From assembly GCA_965263045.1 (NCBI GenBank), contig CBDHGK010000037.1, forward strand, positions 1 to 64,000: a stretch of DNA of 64,000 nucleotides. Reading direction: 5' to 3'. The position numbers and the translations under genes are program-made. Below are positions 16,930-25,674 of this stretch, in pieces. Positions within the stretch are counted from its first letter, which is position 1, and each line of letters begins with the position of its first letter. The DNA is from G963664115 sp965263045 (GTDB lineage Bacteria; Acidobacteriota; Terriglobia; 20CM-2-55-15). Under the pieces are notes generated by a model. It was given only the letters and a program-made list of their open reading frames with translations, did not search any database and had not been told where the DNA came from.

Positions 16930-17621
16930 GGCCTACCGCGACCGCGTGCTCGGCCTTGTGGGCCAAGTGCGTGCGGCCGTCTTTCATCTTCGTGATCTTC
17001 GCGTCCGAGTCCTGCGGATGCGTCCAATCGTCGTTCGAGCCCTTCTTCGGCCGCTTCCGGTCGAGGCGCGCCAGCTCGGCAGGCAGCGCAGGAATGCCTC
17101 GTAGCCCTCGCCCGTGTCGCGGCGGACGATGCTCCGCAACGCCGCGTTCGCTTCCAGCGTCATCGCGTCGATGCCGACCGTCTTCCCCTTGGGCAAGCCG
17201 GCGTCGGCCAGCCGCTGCAGCACCCACGCGAAGACCGCCCGGTGCGTCTCGACGGCGATCCGCCGCCGCGTCCGCGACACCGTCGACTGATCAGGGGGCG
17301 CTTCGTGCAGCCCGACGTCCAGGAACTGCCGCAGGCTCAGCGAATCGGCTGCGCGCCACGCCATCGCCCGTTCCGACTCCAGGCCTTCGAAGTAGCCGAG
17401 CAGCAGCATCCGGAAGTAGCGACCCGGCGAGAGAGAGGGCCGGCCGACTCGGTCGGCGTAGAACTTCGCGCACTCCTCCTCGACGAAAGCATCGAAGCCG
17501 CCTCGTCAAGCACGCGATTCAGACGTTCGTAGAACGGATGCCCCGCGCTCCGCGGCAAGTCCGCGCTGGCCACCCACATCGACGGTTGCCCCCCACGTCG
17601 GTGGCGTTTGCCCATCGCCAT
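16930..17621 (-). pseudogene. DDE transposase pseudogene (IS1182/DUF772-like), two frameshifts
   Basis: Three minus-strand frames join into one protein: MGKRHRRGGQPSMWVAS, then MLLLGYFEGLESERAMAWRA and GLPKGKTVGIDAMTLEANA, then ELARLDRKRPKKGSNDDWTH and KITKMKDGRTHLAHKAEH. Shifts fall near 17500 and 17100. The C-terminal part is lost at 16930, where the sequence joins the IS1111-like block. Confidence 0.75.
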
Positions 17622-17689
17622 GGAGCCATGTAGGGAGCGGGAACGGCCTTGTCGATCCCTAACGGGTCGTTTCACCACGGCAGCTAGCC

Positions 17690-17809
17690 CGGAAGCTGCG
17701 CCTGTACATCGAGGCCTACGCAAAGCGTGCGAAGCGCTTCCGCTGGAAGTACGCCGACCGCGCGCGCCGGATTCCCAATGGGAAACCTACTTCCAAGACA
17801 GTCCACTAG
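17690..17809 (+). pseudogene. IS630-type transposase C-terminal remnant
   Basis: Forty codons read RKLRLYIEAYAKRAKRF then RWKYADRARRI before TAG 17807, the usual C-terminus of IS630-family proteins. The remainder is absent. From 17810 to 18105 no gene could be supported. Confidence 0.5.
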
Positions 17810-18105
17810 AAGGCCACTCACACGGGATCGAGGGACGAGAACGGTCTTGCATCACTCTTGATTCAGCTCAGAGAGGGACATGAATCTTGTTCAGTGGCGG
17901 AAGGGCGCCATCGCAGAGTTCGCATTGGTTCAGCCAACCTCTCTCGTGGGCGCTCAAGCTGAGCGGATCCTCTATGCAGAATACGCTCAGGAGCGAGGCC
18001 CTCCCCAATGGCGTCATCTCTCGATGCCGAGCAGCATCAAAATGCTGCGTAACTCTGCTCCTGAGATTCACGGCTTGTCCCAAGAACTACAGGAGGAAGG
18101 AGAGC

Positions 18106-18579
18106 ATGGCGAAGAGATCCATCAGTGATTGCCGAAGGGCAATTCAGATAGCTCGTGGCAGGGACATGACAACTCTGGGCATGACCGTGACCCTGGGTGG
18201 CGAGCAAATGCTCCTCACCGACATTAGAATCATAGATAAACAATGGGTGAGCGGAGACAGGCGCTTTACGCCCAAGGAGAAGGAACTTCTGACGACACAG
18301 GCGCGGGCCATCATTGCGGAAGACGAAGCGTTCAGGAACCGGTTTCGTACCCCGCCAATGATCTCCATCAAGGAGTGCCAGGAGGCGATTGCGATTGCTG
18401 GCGGCATCCCCATCACACTGCGTGGTGAGAAGATGTTCATCACCAAACTCAAAACCTATCGGATGAGCAAGTGGGTTAGCGGAGATAGACGCTTTACGCC
18501 CAAGGAAAAGGAACTTCTAACGACGCAGGCGAGAGCCATCATTGCGGAACACGCCCCGGTGCCTGCCCCGCCAGAATAG
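18106..18579 (+). CDS. Small protein with two tandem copies of one domain
   Basis: A strong AGGAGG precedes ATG 18106. The 157 residues hold two repeats of about 68 residues: residues 4-71 (ISDCRRAIQIARG ... WVSGDRRFTPKEKELLTTQA) and 86-152 (IKECQEAIAIAGG ... WVSGDRRFTPKEKELLTTQA). The second half of each repeat is identical over more than 20 residues. I do not recognise the domain. No signal peptide or membrane segment is seen. The high internal identity points to a recent duplication or gene conversion. Confidence 0.65.
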   Translation: MAKRSISDCRRAIQIARGRDMTTLGMTVTLGGEQMLLTDIRIIDKQWVSGDRRFTPKEKELLTTQARAIIAEDEAFRNRFRTPPMISIKECQEAIAIAGGIPITLRGEKMFITKLKTYRMSKWVSGDRRFTPKEKELLTTQARAIIAEHAPVPAPPE

Positions 18580-18822
18580 ACCCTGGCGATGGAATAAAAA
18601 CTTGGCGTAGCATCCAGAAGGCCAGGGTAATGGCCGTGGGAGGCCTCTCACGGCGTTTTTGAGGCCCGGGCGGCGGGGGTATTCATCAGGGCCGCTCAGG
18701 TACCCCAACACGGCTGATGTGCCGGTAGCGGTAGACGAGGACACGGGGCCACCGCGGCCCTTCTCATGGGAAGACCGGGCGGAGCGCGGTTCAGAGTCTG
18801 CATCTGGATTGTCTCGTCGCAG

Positions 18823-18953
18823 GGCGCTGTCACGTTAACCGGAATTTACTCTTTTTCGACGCGAAAGCAACTCTAGCCGGCGCGAAGAAAGAGCGACGTA
18901 GCTGGCATCTCAATCAGTGGAACCTCCAGGAAATCAGTTAACTTGACAGTGCC
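18823..18953 (+). mobile_element. 131-bp MITE-like element, copy A
   Basis: The ends are inverted: GGCGCTGTCACGTTAAC and GTTAACTTGACAGTGCC. The element aligns without gaps to the reverse complement of 22883-23013, which is also 131 bp, with roughly 85 percent identity by eye. It has no gene. The ends resemble short-IR IS termini, so a parent IS may exist elsewhere. Confidence 0.7.
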
Positions 18954-18982
18954 CTGCCGGGTCATCCCTCAACAGCTGTGAA

Positions 18983-19082
18983 GCAACACGGGATAGCATC
19001 ATAGCATGCTGTCATGCTAAGCTGTTTTATTGACAGCATTATTTCATGTTGTCTAAAATTGCGCTATTGAATGACAGCATGA
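18983..19082 (+). promoter_or_regulatory. parA promoter region with ATGCTGTCA repeats
   Basis: ATGCTGTCA at 19006-19014 is inverted relative to TGACAGCAT at 19031-19039 and 19072-19080. Related GCATAGCATGA sequence appears after the operon near 20030. These are good candidates for binding sites of the RHH partner encoded at 19763, acting as operator and possibly centromere. Confidence 0.55.
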
Positions 19083-19106
19083 CTATTTGCTCAGGCAGGT
19101 GATTGC

Positions 19107-19763
19107 ATGGGATACATCATCGCAACAGCTTCACAAAAGGGCGGAGTGGGGAAATCCACACTCTGCCGGATGATAGCCAGAGAAGCCGCGACCAACGGCC
19201 TCAAAGCCAAGATCGCAGATTTCGATGTGCGCCAATCTACTACCAAACGCTGGACGGAGCGCCGGATGCAATATGGCATCCAGCCCACTATCCGCGCTGA
19301 AACCTTCATGAGAGTGTCTGAGGCACTGAAAGACGCGGTCGACTTCGATGTCTTCATCCTGGACGGTGCGCCGCAAGCCTCGCAACAAACCAAAGAAATG
19401 GCTATCGCATCGGATCTGCTCATCATCCCAACCGGTGATTCGTTCGAAGACCGAGAACCGGCTGTCGAACTGGCCAATGATCTCTACAGCGACGGAATAA
19501 GCCCGGCGAAGATAGCGTTTGCCTTGTGCAGAGTAGGGAACAGCAAAGCGCAATTGGCGGAAGCTAGGACCTATCTCGGCAAAACACAATACACCTTGCT
19601 CGAGGGCGAAATGCCGGAGCGAGACAGCTTCAAAACCTTGATTAGAGACGGCCGCGCGCCGACAGAGTCACCCTTTAAATCTCTGCGCGAGCGATCGGAA
19701 ATGATGGCCCAGAACGCGATAGACGCTCTTGTGAGGGCCAGTCAACGCGAGGTAGTTGCATAA
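19107..19763 (+). CDS. parA: ParA-type partition ATPase
   Basis: The 218-residue protein starts MGYIIATASQKGGVGKSTL with the deviant Walker A box KGGVGKST, then DFDVRQSTTKRW (Walker A-prime) and FILDGAP (Walker B). It is a small type Ib-like ParA lacking an N-terminal DNA-binding domain, so the small partner gene should regulate and load it. The stop TAA overlaps the next ATG (TAATG). No repA or origin adjoins it; MITE copy A sits 150 bp upstream. Confidence 0.92.
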   Translation: MGYIIATASQKGGVGKSTLCRMIAREAATNGLKAKIADFDVRQSTTKRWTERRMQYGIQPTIRAETFMRVSEALKDAVDFDVFILDGAPQASQQTKEMAIASDLLIIPTGDSFEDREPAVELANDLYSDGISPAKIAFALCRVGNSKAQLAEARTYLGKTQYTLLEGEMPERDSFKTLIRDGRAPTESPFKSLRERSEMMAQNAIDALVRASQREVVA

Positions 19764-20014
19764 TGGGTACGAATTTCCCGAAGAAAGCAGACACGTCCGA
19801 GCCGCCGCCACCAGGACGGAAAAACAGAACCGGCAACCTCGACAAGCCAGCGCGTCACCGCGACGAAGATAAGATGGTCAAAAAGCCGCTTCAGTTCAAG
19901 GTGCCGGAAACGGTTTTTAATGAATTCTCCCGGCGAGCGCATGAGGACTTCGGCCACCAGAAGGGGGCGAAGCTCAATCTTTTCATGGAGATGTGGAGAG
20001 TCTATCAAAAGTAA
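19763..20014 (+). CDS. RHH partner of ParA (ParG-like)
   Basis: The 83-residue protein has a disordered basic N-terminus (MGTNFPKKADTSEPPPPG) and a C-terminal RHH-type segment KKPLQFKVPETVFNEFSRR followed by GAKLNLFMEMWRVY. This resembles the partner at 36547-36774 (PLQLMVPPDVFLAFSAR). It likely binds the TGACAGCAT sites as a centromere-binding repressor. Confidence 0.8.
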   Translation: MGTNFPKKADTSEPPPPGRKNRTGNLDKPARHRDEDKMVKKPLQFKVPETVFNEFSRRAHEDFGHQKGAKLNLFMEMWRVYQK

Positions 20015-20524
20015 CGTCATGATAGAAGCATAGCATGATGTAATGACTTCACCTTATGCGCGGAAAATGACCCCATCGCTTGTGTGACGTCAGGGATCTG
20101 TCGACGCTCTTGGACTGTCAAGAGTTATTCACATCATATCCGCTGAAGTGTCCGACGCCGTAAATCTGGAAGCTGGACAAACCGCATGACTAGCCTTGGG
20201 TGGCACTGTCGGGATGACGCAGGGAAAAAGACCTGCCGGTGAGATAGCCGGCCCGTTCAGCACCCATTCAATATGAATGATAAGGTCCTTTATCGTTCAC
20301 AGCTACATCTCTTCCCGGTCCAGGAAGCGGCCCGAGGAAACCCGCATAATACCGGAACGCGCCCTGACATGTACGAACAGGCGAGATACGGGCTGCCTGC
20401 CCAATTGATGTGCTTTCATAGATGTGCAGAGGTCTTTGGCATCTTGCTGGGTATGTGCGTGTGCGGCACGGAGACCAGAGGTGGCGGCATTCAGTTGGAG
20501 CGAAAGCCAATTGCGCCGGATCGT
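20015..20524. other. Long intergenic stretch, no gene
   Basis: The first 40 bp hold more GCATAGCATGA-type repeats. The rest has only short frames with no conserved motif. A repA or origin may once have been here, but no trace of the conserved origin sequence was found. Confidence 0.4.
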
Positions 20525-20854
20525 CTATGCTTCGACACTGAGCCTTCCTTGTCGCTGTGAGGAGCGGGGCTCTCGAATGACGATTTCCACGTCGCGACCA
20601 AGAGCCATCAACAGGCGTAGGAGTCGCTCGACAGAATACTTCCGAAAGCTTCCCCGCAAGAGGTGCGAGACGTCAGGTTGGGACAGTCCGAGCAACTTTG
20701 CTGCCTCGACCTGCTTGAGCCCGCGCTGTCGTATGATTTTGTCAATCCGGGCGACGAGTTCTGCCTTTAACATGTGCGCCTCGGCGTTAGGGCGCCCTAG
20801 GTCCGCGAACACGTTTCCGCTGCCAGGCTCGATCTTCATTTTTTCTGCCTTCAT
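20525..20854 (-). CDS. higA: HigA-type antitoxin (XRE HTH)
   Basis: The 109-residue protein contains an XRE helix-turn-helix (QRGLKQVEAAKLLGLSQPD then VSHLLRGSFRKYSVERLL) of the kind paired with phage-derived Gp49-like toxins. Its ATG overlaps the toxin stop (ATGA at 20851-20854), giving toxin-first order as in higBA. The first 30 residues look flexible. Confidence 0.88.
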   Translation of the reverse strand: MKAEKMKIEPGSGNVFADLGRPNAEAHMLKAELVARIDKIIRQRGLKQVEAAKLLGLSQPDVSHLLRGSFRKYSVERLLRLLMALGRDVEIVIREPRSSQRQGRLSVEA

Positions 20855-21216
20855 TGATCTACCCCTTCACCATAGATGTCTGTGTAGTGCTGCGCTGCTG
20901 CCTTCAGCCTGTGCTTAACCAGATTGATCTCTCGCTTCGGTGTTGCGATGCCTCGCTTGGCCTTCTTCTGGAAGGCGTGCAGTACGTAAACGGCGGCCTT
21001 GAATTGGACCGTATACACCGTTCGGTAAGTGTCGCCGTCGTGACTTGAGGTGATCTCTAGAACATGGGCACTCAACCCCTTGAGCGGTTTGGCGTCGCGG
21101 TGTTTCAGTCCGGCCTGGGCCTGATAAAGTGCAAAGCCAACCTGGTCCTGCACGGCGGCAGGAAATTTCTTCAGATCTGCTTTGCTCGAGCCGACCCATT
21201 CGACAGCCTTTAACAT
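20851..21216 (-). CDS. higB: HigB-type toxin (Gp49-like, COG4679)
   Basis: The 121-residue protein reads MLKAVEWVGSSKADLKKFP, AKPLKGLSAHVLEITSSH and TYRTVYTVQFKAAVYVLHAF, then KKAKRGIATPKREINLVKHR, the recognisable body of Gp49-like mRNA interferases of the RelE superfamily. The frame is complete and coupled to higA. Confidence 0.88.
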   Translation of the reverse strand: MLKAVEWVGSSKADLKKFPAAVQDQVGFALYQAQAGLKHRDAKPLKGLSAHVLEITSSHDGDTYRTVYTVQFKAAVYVLHAFQKKAKRGIATPKREINLVKHRLKAAAQHYTDIYGEGVDQ

Positions 21217-21302
21217 TTTTGGGCGGCATCCAAATTATAGTAATATTGCCATATCTGGTGGCGGATGGACAATGGCAGCATTTGAACCTGAAGTACACTT
21301 TG

Positions 21303-21692
21303 TTAGTTGAGATGGGACCGATTCTGCATATCCATCTGCACGCCGAGATCTCGAAGCAGCTCCATCCTCGCATTCACCTCGGAAGGGTCGATCACCCGGA
21401 GAGTGTCAAATAACTCTCGTAGGCTCTTGGGGCCGAGGCCACAAACGTTCAGGGCATCGCGGACCTGGGCACAGTTGGGGCAGAGCGTCTGTTCGGTTCC
21501 GCTGTCTTCATTTTCGCCGCCGCACAGCGTGATCGACTCAGTGGCCGACTCGCCTACCCAGTCCACGCGCAAGTGCCGATAACGTGAGGGGCCCTTCATG
21601 GCCTTACAGATTACCTCAGTTGTGCTTCCCATCCGGGGCCGATGATCAACGAAAGGAGCGCCGAGCTGGAAACGGCGTCGCGTCCAGGCCAT
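21303..21692 (-). CDS. Hypothetical Cys-containing protein
   Basis: I do not recognise this 129-residue frame. It contains LCGGENEDSGTEQTLCPNC, a possible zinc-binding CxG/CPNC arrangement, and a helical C-terminus (GPKSLRELFDTLRVIDPSE). ATG 21632 is a possible alternative start. No ribosome site is clear. It sits between HigBA and an IS256 remnant. Confidence 0.35.
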   Translation of the reverse strand: MAWTRRRFQLGAPFVDHRPRMGSTTEVICKAMKGPSRYRHLRVDWVGESATESITLCGGENEDSGTEQTLCPNCAQVRDALNVCGLGPKSLRELFDTLRVIDPSEVNARMELLRDLGVQMDMQNRSHLN

Positions 21693-21724
21693 CCATTATT
21701 TTGATCAAATAGCCGGAAGATCCA

Positions 21725-22633
21725 TCATTCTCCACTTCCTGCTCTGTCCAGCACGCTCTTCGAACACTTCGCAGAGGACGAGACCATCAAGAAGCGCGAC
21801 CAGCTCAGCACGGCGGGCCATTGGCAGCGTTGGACCAGGGCTCGATTACCGAATGCCCGCTTGACTGCCGCGCGCAGACCTTTGCCGCCGTCGACGATCA
21901 CCAGCACGCCTTCAGAGATGTCCAGGCCTCGCTCCATCAATGAACGGAGAAACGGAGTCAGTACCTGCTCGTTCTCCGTACTCGTCTCCACGAAGCCTAA
22001 GAAGCGTTTGTCGCCCGTAATTGTGATGCCCAGGGCCACAACCATCGTGGCGTCGGCAAACATTTTCCCGTCCAGGAAGATCGCCACCACGTCCTCGGCC
22101 GACAGATCCCGCTCCTGCATCTCCCGAAGTTTCGCCCCACTCGCCTGGACGAATCCTCGAGACACCGTCGAGCTCGACAATCCGATGGCTCCTGGAATCG
22201 CTTCCGCGGCCGACTCGTAGTTCCGGCAGGAGATCCCATAAAGCACACGTCTGAGAAGCAGTTCGTTCACCGCGCCATCCGGACTGAGTTCCTCGTAGCT
22301 CCGAAGCGGAATCTCCCCGCCCGCCACGCTGCGAACTCGAGGCACCCGAACCGGCACCCGCTGGCCCCCGAGCCCCACGGTCCCCGGATTGCTCCCGTGT
22401 CGCCGGCCCCTCAACGTCGCCTCCTTTCGCGCGTATCGCTCACCCGCCAACGCCTTCACTTCCTCGTCGAGCAACTCCTCTACGTGCATCAACCCCAGTG
22501 GGATCAACGCCCGGATCATCTCCACCTTCGAGTCCAATTCCAGTCCCGAGTACTCCTCCCGGCTCATGACCTCGACCTCACCCAGTACTCGCCTCTTCTT
22601 GCGTTTCTTCACCGGACGTAACAGACTCCTCAT
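21725..22633 (-). pseudogene. IS256-family transposase, C-terminally damaged
   Basis: The frame starts MRSLLRPVKKRKKRR and carries IS256 signals: ELLLRRVLYGISCRNYESA, LSAEDVVAIFLDGKMFAD and VLVIVDGGKGLRAAVKRAF with two catalytic Asp residues. After QRCQW the family sequence is replaced by an unrelated tail, removing the catalytic Glu region. It is inactive. Confidence 0.88.
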
Positions 22634-22882
22634 CTCGGCTCCTTTCTCTTACAGGCTTGATGTTGTTTCTTCCAATACCATCAAACCATAGGGTTTGGAG
22701 CCGTTTCAATTTCCAACTAAGATTGGCACACTTTCTTTTGCGCTCACGACCATGGCTTTTCACCACAGCCGCCAGAGGTGGTTTGAAACCCGCTGCTGCA
22801 AGCCGGTTCCGATGGGCCCGCCCTCATCAGTTGAGCAGTTACGCACTCCGACAGCCTGCGCTGCCTTCGTGCTCGTGGCACA

Positions 22883-23013
22883 CCACTGTCAAGTTAACTG
22901 ATCTTCTGGAGGTTCCACTGATTGACATGCCAGCTAAGTAGCTGATTTTTTCGTGCTGGCTAGAATTGATTTCGCGTCGAAAAAGAGTGAATTCTGGTTA
23001 ACTTGACAGTGCC
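22883..23013 (-). mobile_element. 131-bp MITE-like element, copy B
   Basis: Inverted relative to copy A at 18823-18953, with ends CCACTGTCAAGTTAAC and GTTAACTTGACAGTGCC. It is located upstream of the IS256 remnant. The two copies bound 4.2 kb carrying parA, its partner and higBA. Confidence 0.7.
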
Positions 23014-23035
23014 CCTTGATTTCCGGCTCGGGCGC

Positions 23036-23152
23036 ACGAAGCAGTCGAAGGAAAATGAACGTGCGTTCAGACGTCCGTCTTTTCTGCTTTCTGACCGGAA
23101 TGGTTTTTCAACAGATCCCGCCGTTTCTATTACTTGTTCTTATTACTTGTCC
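23036..23152 (+). other. Partial replication origin (left half)
   Basis: The segment matches the first part of the four complete origins: GAAGCAGTCGAAGGAAA, GTCCGTCTTTTCTGCTTT, TTTTTCAACAGATCCC and TTCTTATTACTTGT. It ends before the iterons, where the MobC-like gene begins, so it cannot work in the same way. Confidence 0.6.
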
Positions 23153-23349
23153 CGGAACTCGGCCACACCGAGTTGGCGCGGACTGCCGATCTGAAGCCGC
23201 CGCTCCAGCACTCGCTGGCGGATGAACTCCGGCACCCGCAGCCGCGCCTTCCCCGCCTGACGGCGCAACTCCTCGTGCTCACCGTCATTGAGACGCACGG
23301 TGACCACGTGCCGCCGCAGCGCCGCCTCGCCCAGCTTTGGACGCCCCAT
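23143..23349 (-). CDS. MobC/RHH-like mobilisation protein
   Basis: ATG 23349 follows GGGAGG. The 68-residue product reads MGRPKLGEAALRRHVVTVRL, then DGEHEELRRQAGKARLRV and PEFIRQRVLERRL, the pattern of small relaxosome RHH proteins that bind oriT. No relaxase gene is present in the window. The C-terminus runs into origin sequence and may be altered. Confidence 0.6.
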   Translation of the reverse strand: MGRPKLGEAALRRHVVTVRLNDGEHEELRRQAGKARLRVPEFIRQRVLERRLQIGSPRQLGVAEFRDK

Positions 23350-23524
23350 GATTTCGCCTCCCTGTTCGGCTCCGAGGGGGTCCAGGGGGAAGCCCCTGGC
23401 AAGTGTTTTCCGGTACGGAAAACACTTGCTACTCCTAGGCTCCACATCCCATCCTACCCCGCCCAGCGACGCCCTCACGAGGCCGGAAAGCAGGCATCAG
23501 AGCCGTGATATATTCCGATATCAC

Positions 23525-23765
23525 ATGAAATACAAATCACTGCTGATCCGTATCCCTCCCGACCTCCACGACGCTCTCACCCGATTGCGCACCCAACACC
23601 ACGTCAACACCAGCGCCTGGGTCCGCGCCACCCTCAAGAGCGCCCTCGAACGTGAAGGTGCGCTCATCGGCACCGGAGCGACCCAATCCCCCGAGCCGGC
23701 TGCAACCCCGCTTCCAGGGTGGGAGGCCCCACCGCCTGGACAATGGCGACTGAGATGGTGTTTTC
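23525..23765 (+). pseudogene. RHH protein gene, 5' part, interrupted
   Basis: The product begins MKYKSLLIRIPPDLHDALTR and continues HHVNTSAWVRATLKSALERE, a clear ribbon-helix-helix. After LPGWEAPPPGQWR it enters an inserted stretch of about 110 bp that includes a minus-strand terminator. The rest of the gene appears at 23873-24043. The palindromic GATATATTCCGATATC-like leader recurs before other copies (57520, and inverted near 61130 and 61225). Confidence 0.65.
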
Positions 23766-23799
23766 TAAAAAAAGCGGGTGTCCTATAACGAACACCCGC
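23766..23799 (-). terminator. Terminator on the minus strand inside the RHH gene
   Basis: Stem GCGGGTGT/ACACCCGC with a 10-base loop (23774-23799) followed on the minus strand by a run of seven T. It could stop transcripts coming from the repA side. A copy with one base less is at 57785-57816. Confidence 0.6.
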
Positions 23800-23872
23800 A
23801 AGTGGGATGGTGGAGGAAATTGCCATTACGATATTTAGACCACAACATGGTGTGTTTGTCACAACAAAAGGG

Positions 23873-24043
23873 GCTCCATCTACCTCGGAGATACCTCCGT
23901 GCTGCCCTCTGAGCTCGCCAGCGCAACGATCGTCGTGCAGACGCGCTCCGGCCAGTCCTGGACCACCACCGTAACGGCGGTCCTGGATCGTAGCAGCGAT
24001 CAAGTCATCGTCACCGACTCCGGGTGGCCAGCGACACCGTGAT
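23873..24043 (+). pseudogene. RHH protein gene, 3' part
   Basis: A frame reads GSIYLGDTSVLPSELASAT, VVQTRSGQSWTTTVTAV and SSDQVIVTDSGWPATP before TGA. It continues the gene that starts at 23525, as seen from the matching fragment at 57884-58027 in the duplicate. Confidence 0.5.
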
Positions 24044-24061
24044 CTCCGGCTCCTTCCGGCA

Positions 24062-24312
24062 TGAAGCAGTCGAAGGAAACCGAACGCGCTTTCAGCCGTC
24101 CGTCTTTTCTGCTTCTTGATCGGAATGGTTTTTCAACAGATTCCGCCGCTCCTATTACTTGTAAATCTTCTATTTGTCTTACTACTTGTCATGTGTCCCG
24201 AAAGCGCGAAGATTTGGCTGGTTATGTGTCCCGAAAGCGCGAAGATCGGGCGGTTTTATGTGTCCTGAAAGCGCGTGGAAAACTCCACGGAATCACAGCT
24301 GTCTGTGGAAAC
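24062..24312 (+). other. oriV: Replication origin of module R1
   Basis: Conserved leader (CAGTCGAAGGAAACCGAACG, TTTTTCAACAGATT), AT-rich TATTACTTGT repeats, then three iterons beginning ATGTGTCC at 24191, 24224 and 24258 and each continuing (C/T)GAAAGCGCG. The last joins TGGAAAACTC, followed by a DnaA-box-like CTGTGGAAAC at 24303. RepA1 encoded next door should bind the iterons. Confidence 0.7.
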
Positions 24313-24317
24313 GGCCC

Positions 24318-24602
24318 TCACGGCGCCTCTGGCGGCTGTGCGTGATGCCTGTAAGAGGGGGGGGGCTGCCCCGAGAGTGGAACAGCGTTCCTGGCCGATC
24401 CCGGGTGGCGTCTACGGGACTTTGTCGTCACGAGACGGCCTTTCCAGCGTTTGGAGTGACGGAACCGGAGGCATTTCTGGCACGATGGATGTGCGTCGTC
24501 CACTTGCTTGCTCAGGGCGAAGAGCCCGCACAGCGTCCAGGATGTTCCCTCGGGGGCATCCTGGGTTGGGTCCGTGATGTGGGTTTTCGGTTTTGTTCCC
24601 AT
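24318..24602 (-). CDS. Replicon-associated small Cys protein (C-terminally extended)
   Basis: ATG 24602 gives MGTKPKTHITDPTQDAPEG, TLCGLFALSKQVDDAHPSC and QKCLRFRHSKRWKG. The single C plus CxxC suggests a zinc-binding fold. Near-identical proteins occur just downstream of repA3 (46820) and repA4 (58343); those stop earlier, whereas here the stop is lost and the frame runs to 24318. Role unknown, probably tied to replication control. Confidence 0.6.
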   Translation of the reverse strand: MGTKPKTHITDPTQDAPEGTSWTLCGLFALSKQVDDAHPSCQKCLRFRHSKRWKGRLVTTKSRRRHPGSARNAVPLSGQPPPSYRHHAQPPEAP

Positions 24603-24661
24603 TCTGGAACTAGGGTGTCTCGCCTCCAGCAGAAGCACCGCCGCCTTGCGGCGATCCTTGG

Positions 24662-25621
24662 CTACGGAACGCGCGTGAGCGGCGGGATCGCCGGCGTGGA
24701 TGGCAACAGAACCAACGCGCCGCTCTTTTCCCCCCGGCTGCCGCGCTCGATCCGGTACTCCAAGCCTGACCAAGCTGTCTTGATCTTAACGAGCTCGCGC
24801 AGACATTTCTTGCGGAAGTTCTGGACCGTCACATTGTCGCTCGCCTTTGCGGGGTCCGCCCCGAACTGCCGGTAGAGCATCGGCCAGGACAGCCGCTTCG
24901 GACCATCGAGGCTGAACATCCGGTACGTGAGCCACATGTATAGGTCGAGCCCGAGGGGCGACCGCTTCAGCGCCTTCAGGATGTTCATGTCCAGCGGCAC
25001 CGGATTGTGGATGATCTCGTTGAAGAACTTCTCTCCCAACTCGATCTTGCTTTGCCACAACGAACGCTCGTCGGGTCGGCGCGCGGACCACCAGAACTCC
25101 CCCTGATCGGCGATCTGTGAGGACACGAATCGTTTTCCGTGCTCGTGCTCGTGGACCAACTGGACATGACATTGAAACAGCCGCTCCATCTGGTTCCGCA
25201 AGCGGATGTGGACTCTGCCGCTGTTGCTGTAGATTCCCAAGGTCCGCATAAACTCGGAGAGCGAATTCCCGAGGACGAGTTCGCGGCTCTGGGTCTGGAC
25301 GGCTTCGGTCGAGATCCACGCCAGCATCAGGCGCGGCAAGTTTCCGAAGGGCAACTTCTGATCCGCTCCTGCGAACATAACCAGTGTAAACGGCCCGTTT
25401 TTGCGGACGTACTTTTCGCGGTCGCCTGGATTCGTTCGCGGCAATGAGCACAGGATCAGCAGCCGCGCCATGAAACCAAGGTCCGGATCGGCTTCACGCG
25501 CATCGACCAAGGCTTTAACTTGGTCGAGCATCCGGAATGGGCGCTGTACCTGGGGGTTCGGCGCTGGGTCGGACCGCACAATCTCAAGCCTCTGTTTGCT
25601 GTCGTCTTGTCTTATGTTCAT
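24662..25621 (-). CDS. repA: RepA-type plasmid replication initiator (R1)
   Basis: The 319-residue protein belongs to the RepA_C type (Pfam family of plasmid RepA). Typical segments are FMARLLILCSLPRTNPGD, LPFGNLPRLMLAWISTEAV, ELVLGNSLSEFMRTLGIYS, LDMNILKALKRSPLGLDLYM and WPMLYRQFGADPAKA. It is divergent from a broken parA and upstream of the origin at 24062. ATG 25621 or a start two codons later are both possible. Confidence 0.9.
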   Translation of the reverse strand: MNIRQDDSKQRLEIVRSDPAPNPQVQRPFRMLDQVKALVDAREADPDLGFMARLLILCSLPRTNPGDREKYVRKNGPFTLVMFAGADQKLPFGNLPRLMLAWISTEAVQTQSRELVLGNSLSEFMRTLGIYSNSGRVHIRLRNQMERLFQCHVQLVHEHEHGKRFVSSQIADQGEFWWSARRPDERSLWQSKIELGEKFFNEIIHNPVPLDMNILKALKRSPLGLDLYMWLTYRMFSLDGPKRLSWPMLYRQFGADPAKASDNVTVQNFRKKCLRELVKIKTAWSGLEYRIERGSRGEKSGALVLLPSTPAIPPLTRVP

Positions 25622-25674
25622 AGTATGATATCAGGATATTAGACTATCAAGCTATTTTGCTGCAATACTAGCGA

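Noticed and set aside
17868..18083. Minus-strand frame with CELCDG that could be a zinc-ribbon protein
   Set aside because: Only one CxxC, no start signal and no recognisable partner; evidence too weak to list.
24191..24280. CRISPR array made of the repeated ATGTGTCC units in the R1 origin
   Set aside because: Only three units, 33-34 bp apart with similar intervening bases, present in related form in four origins; they are iterons.
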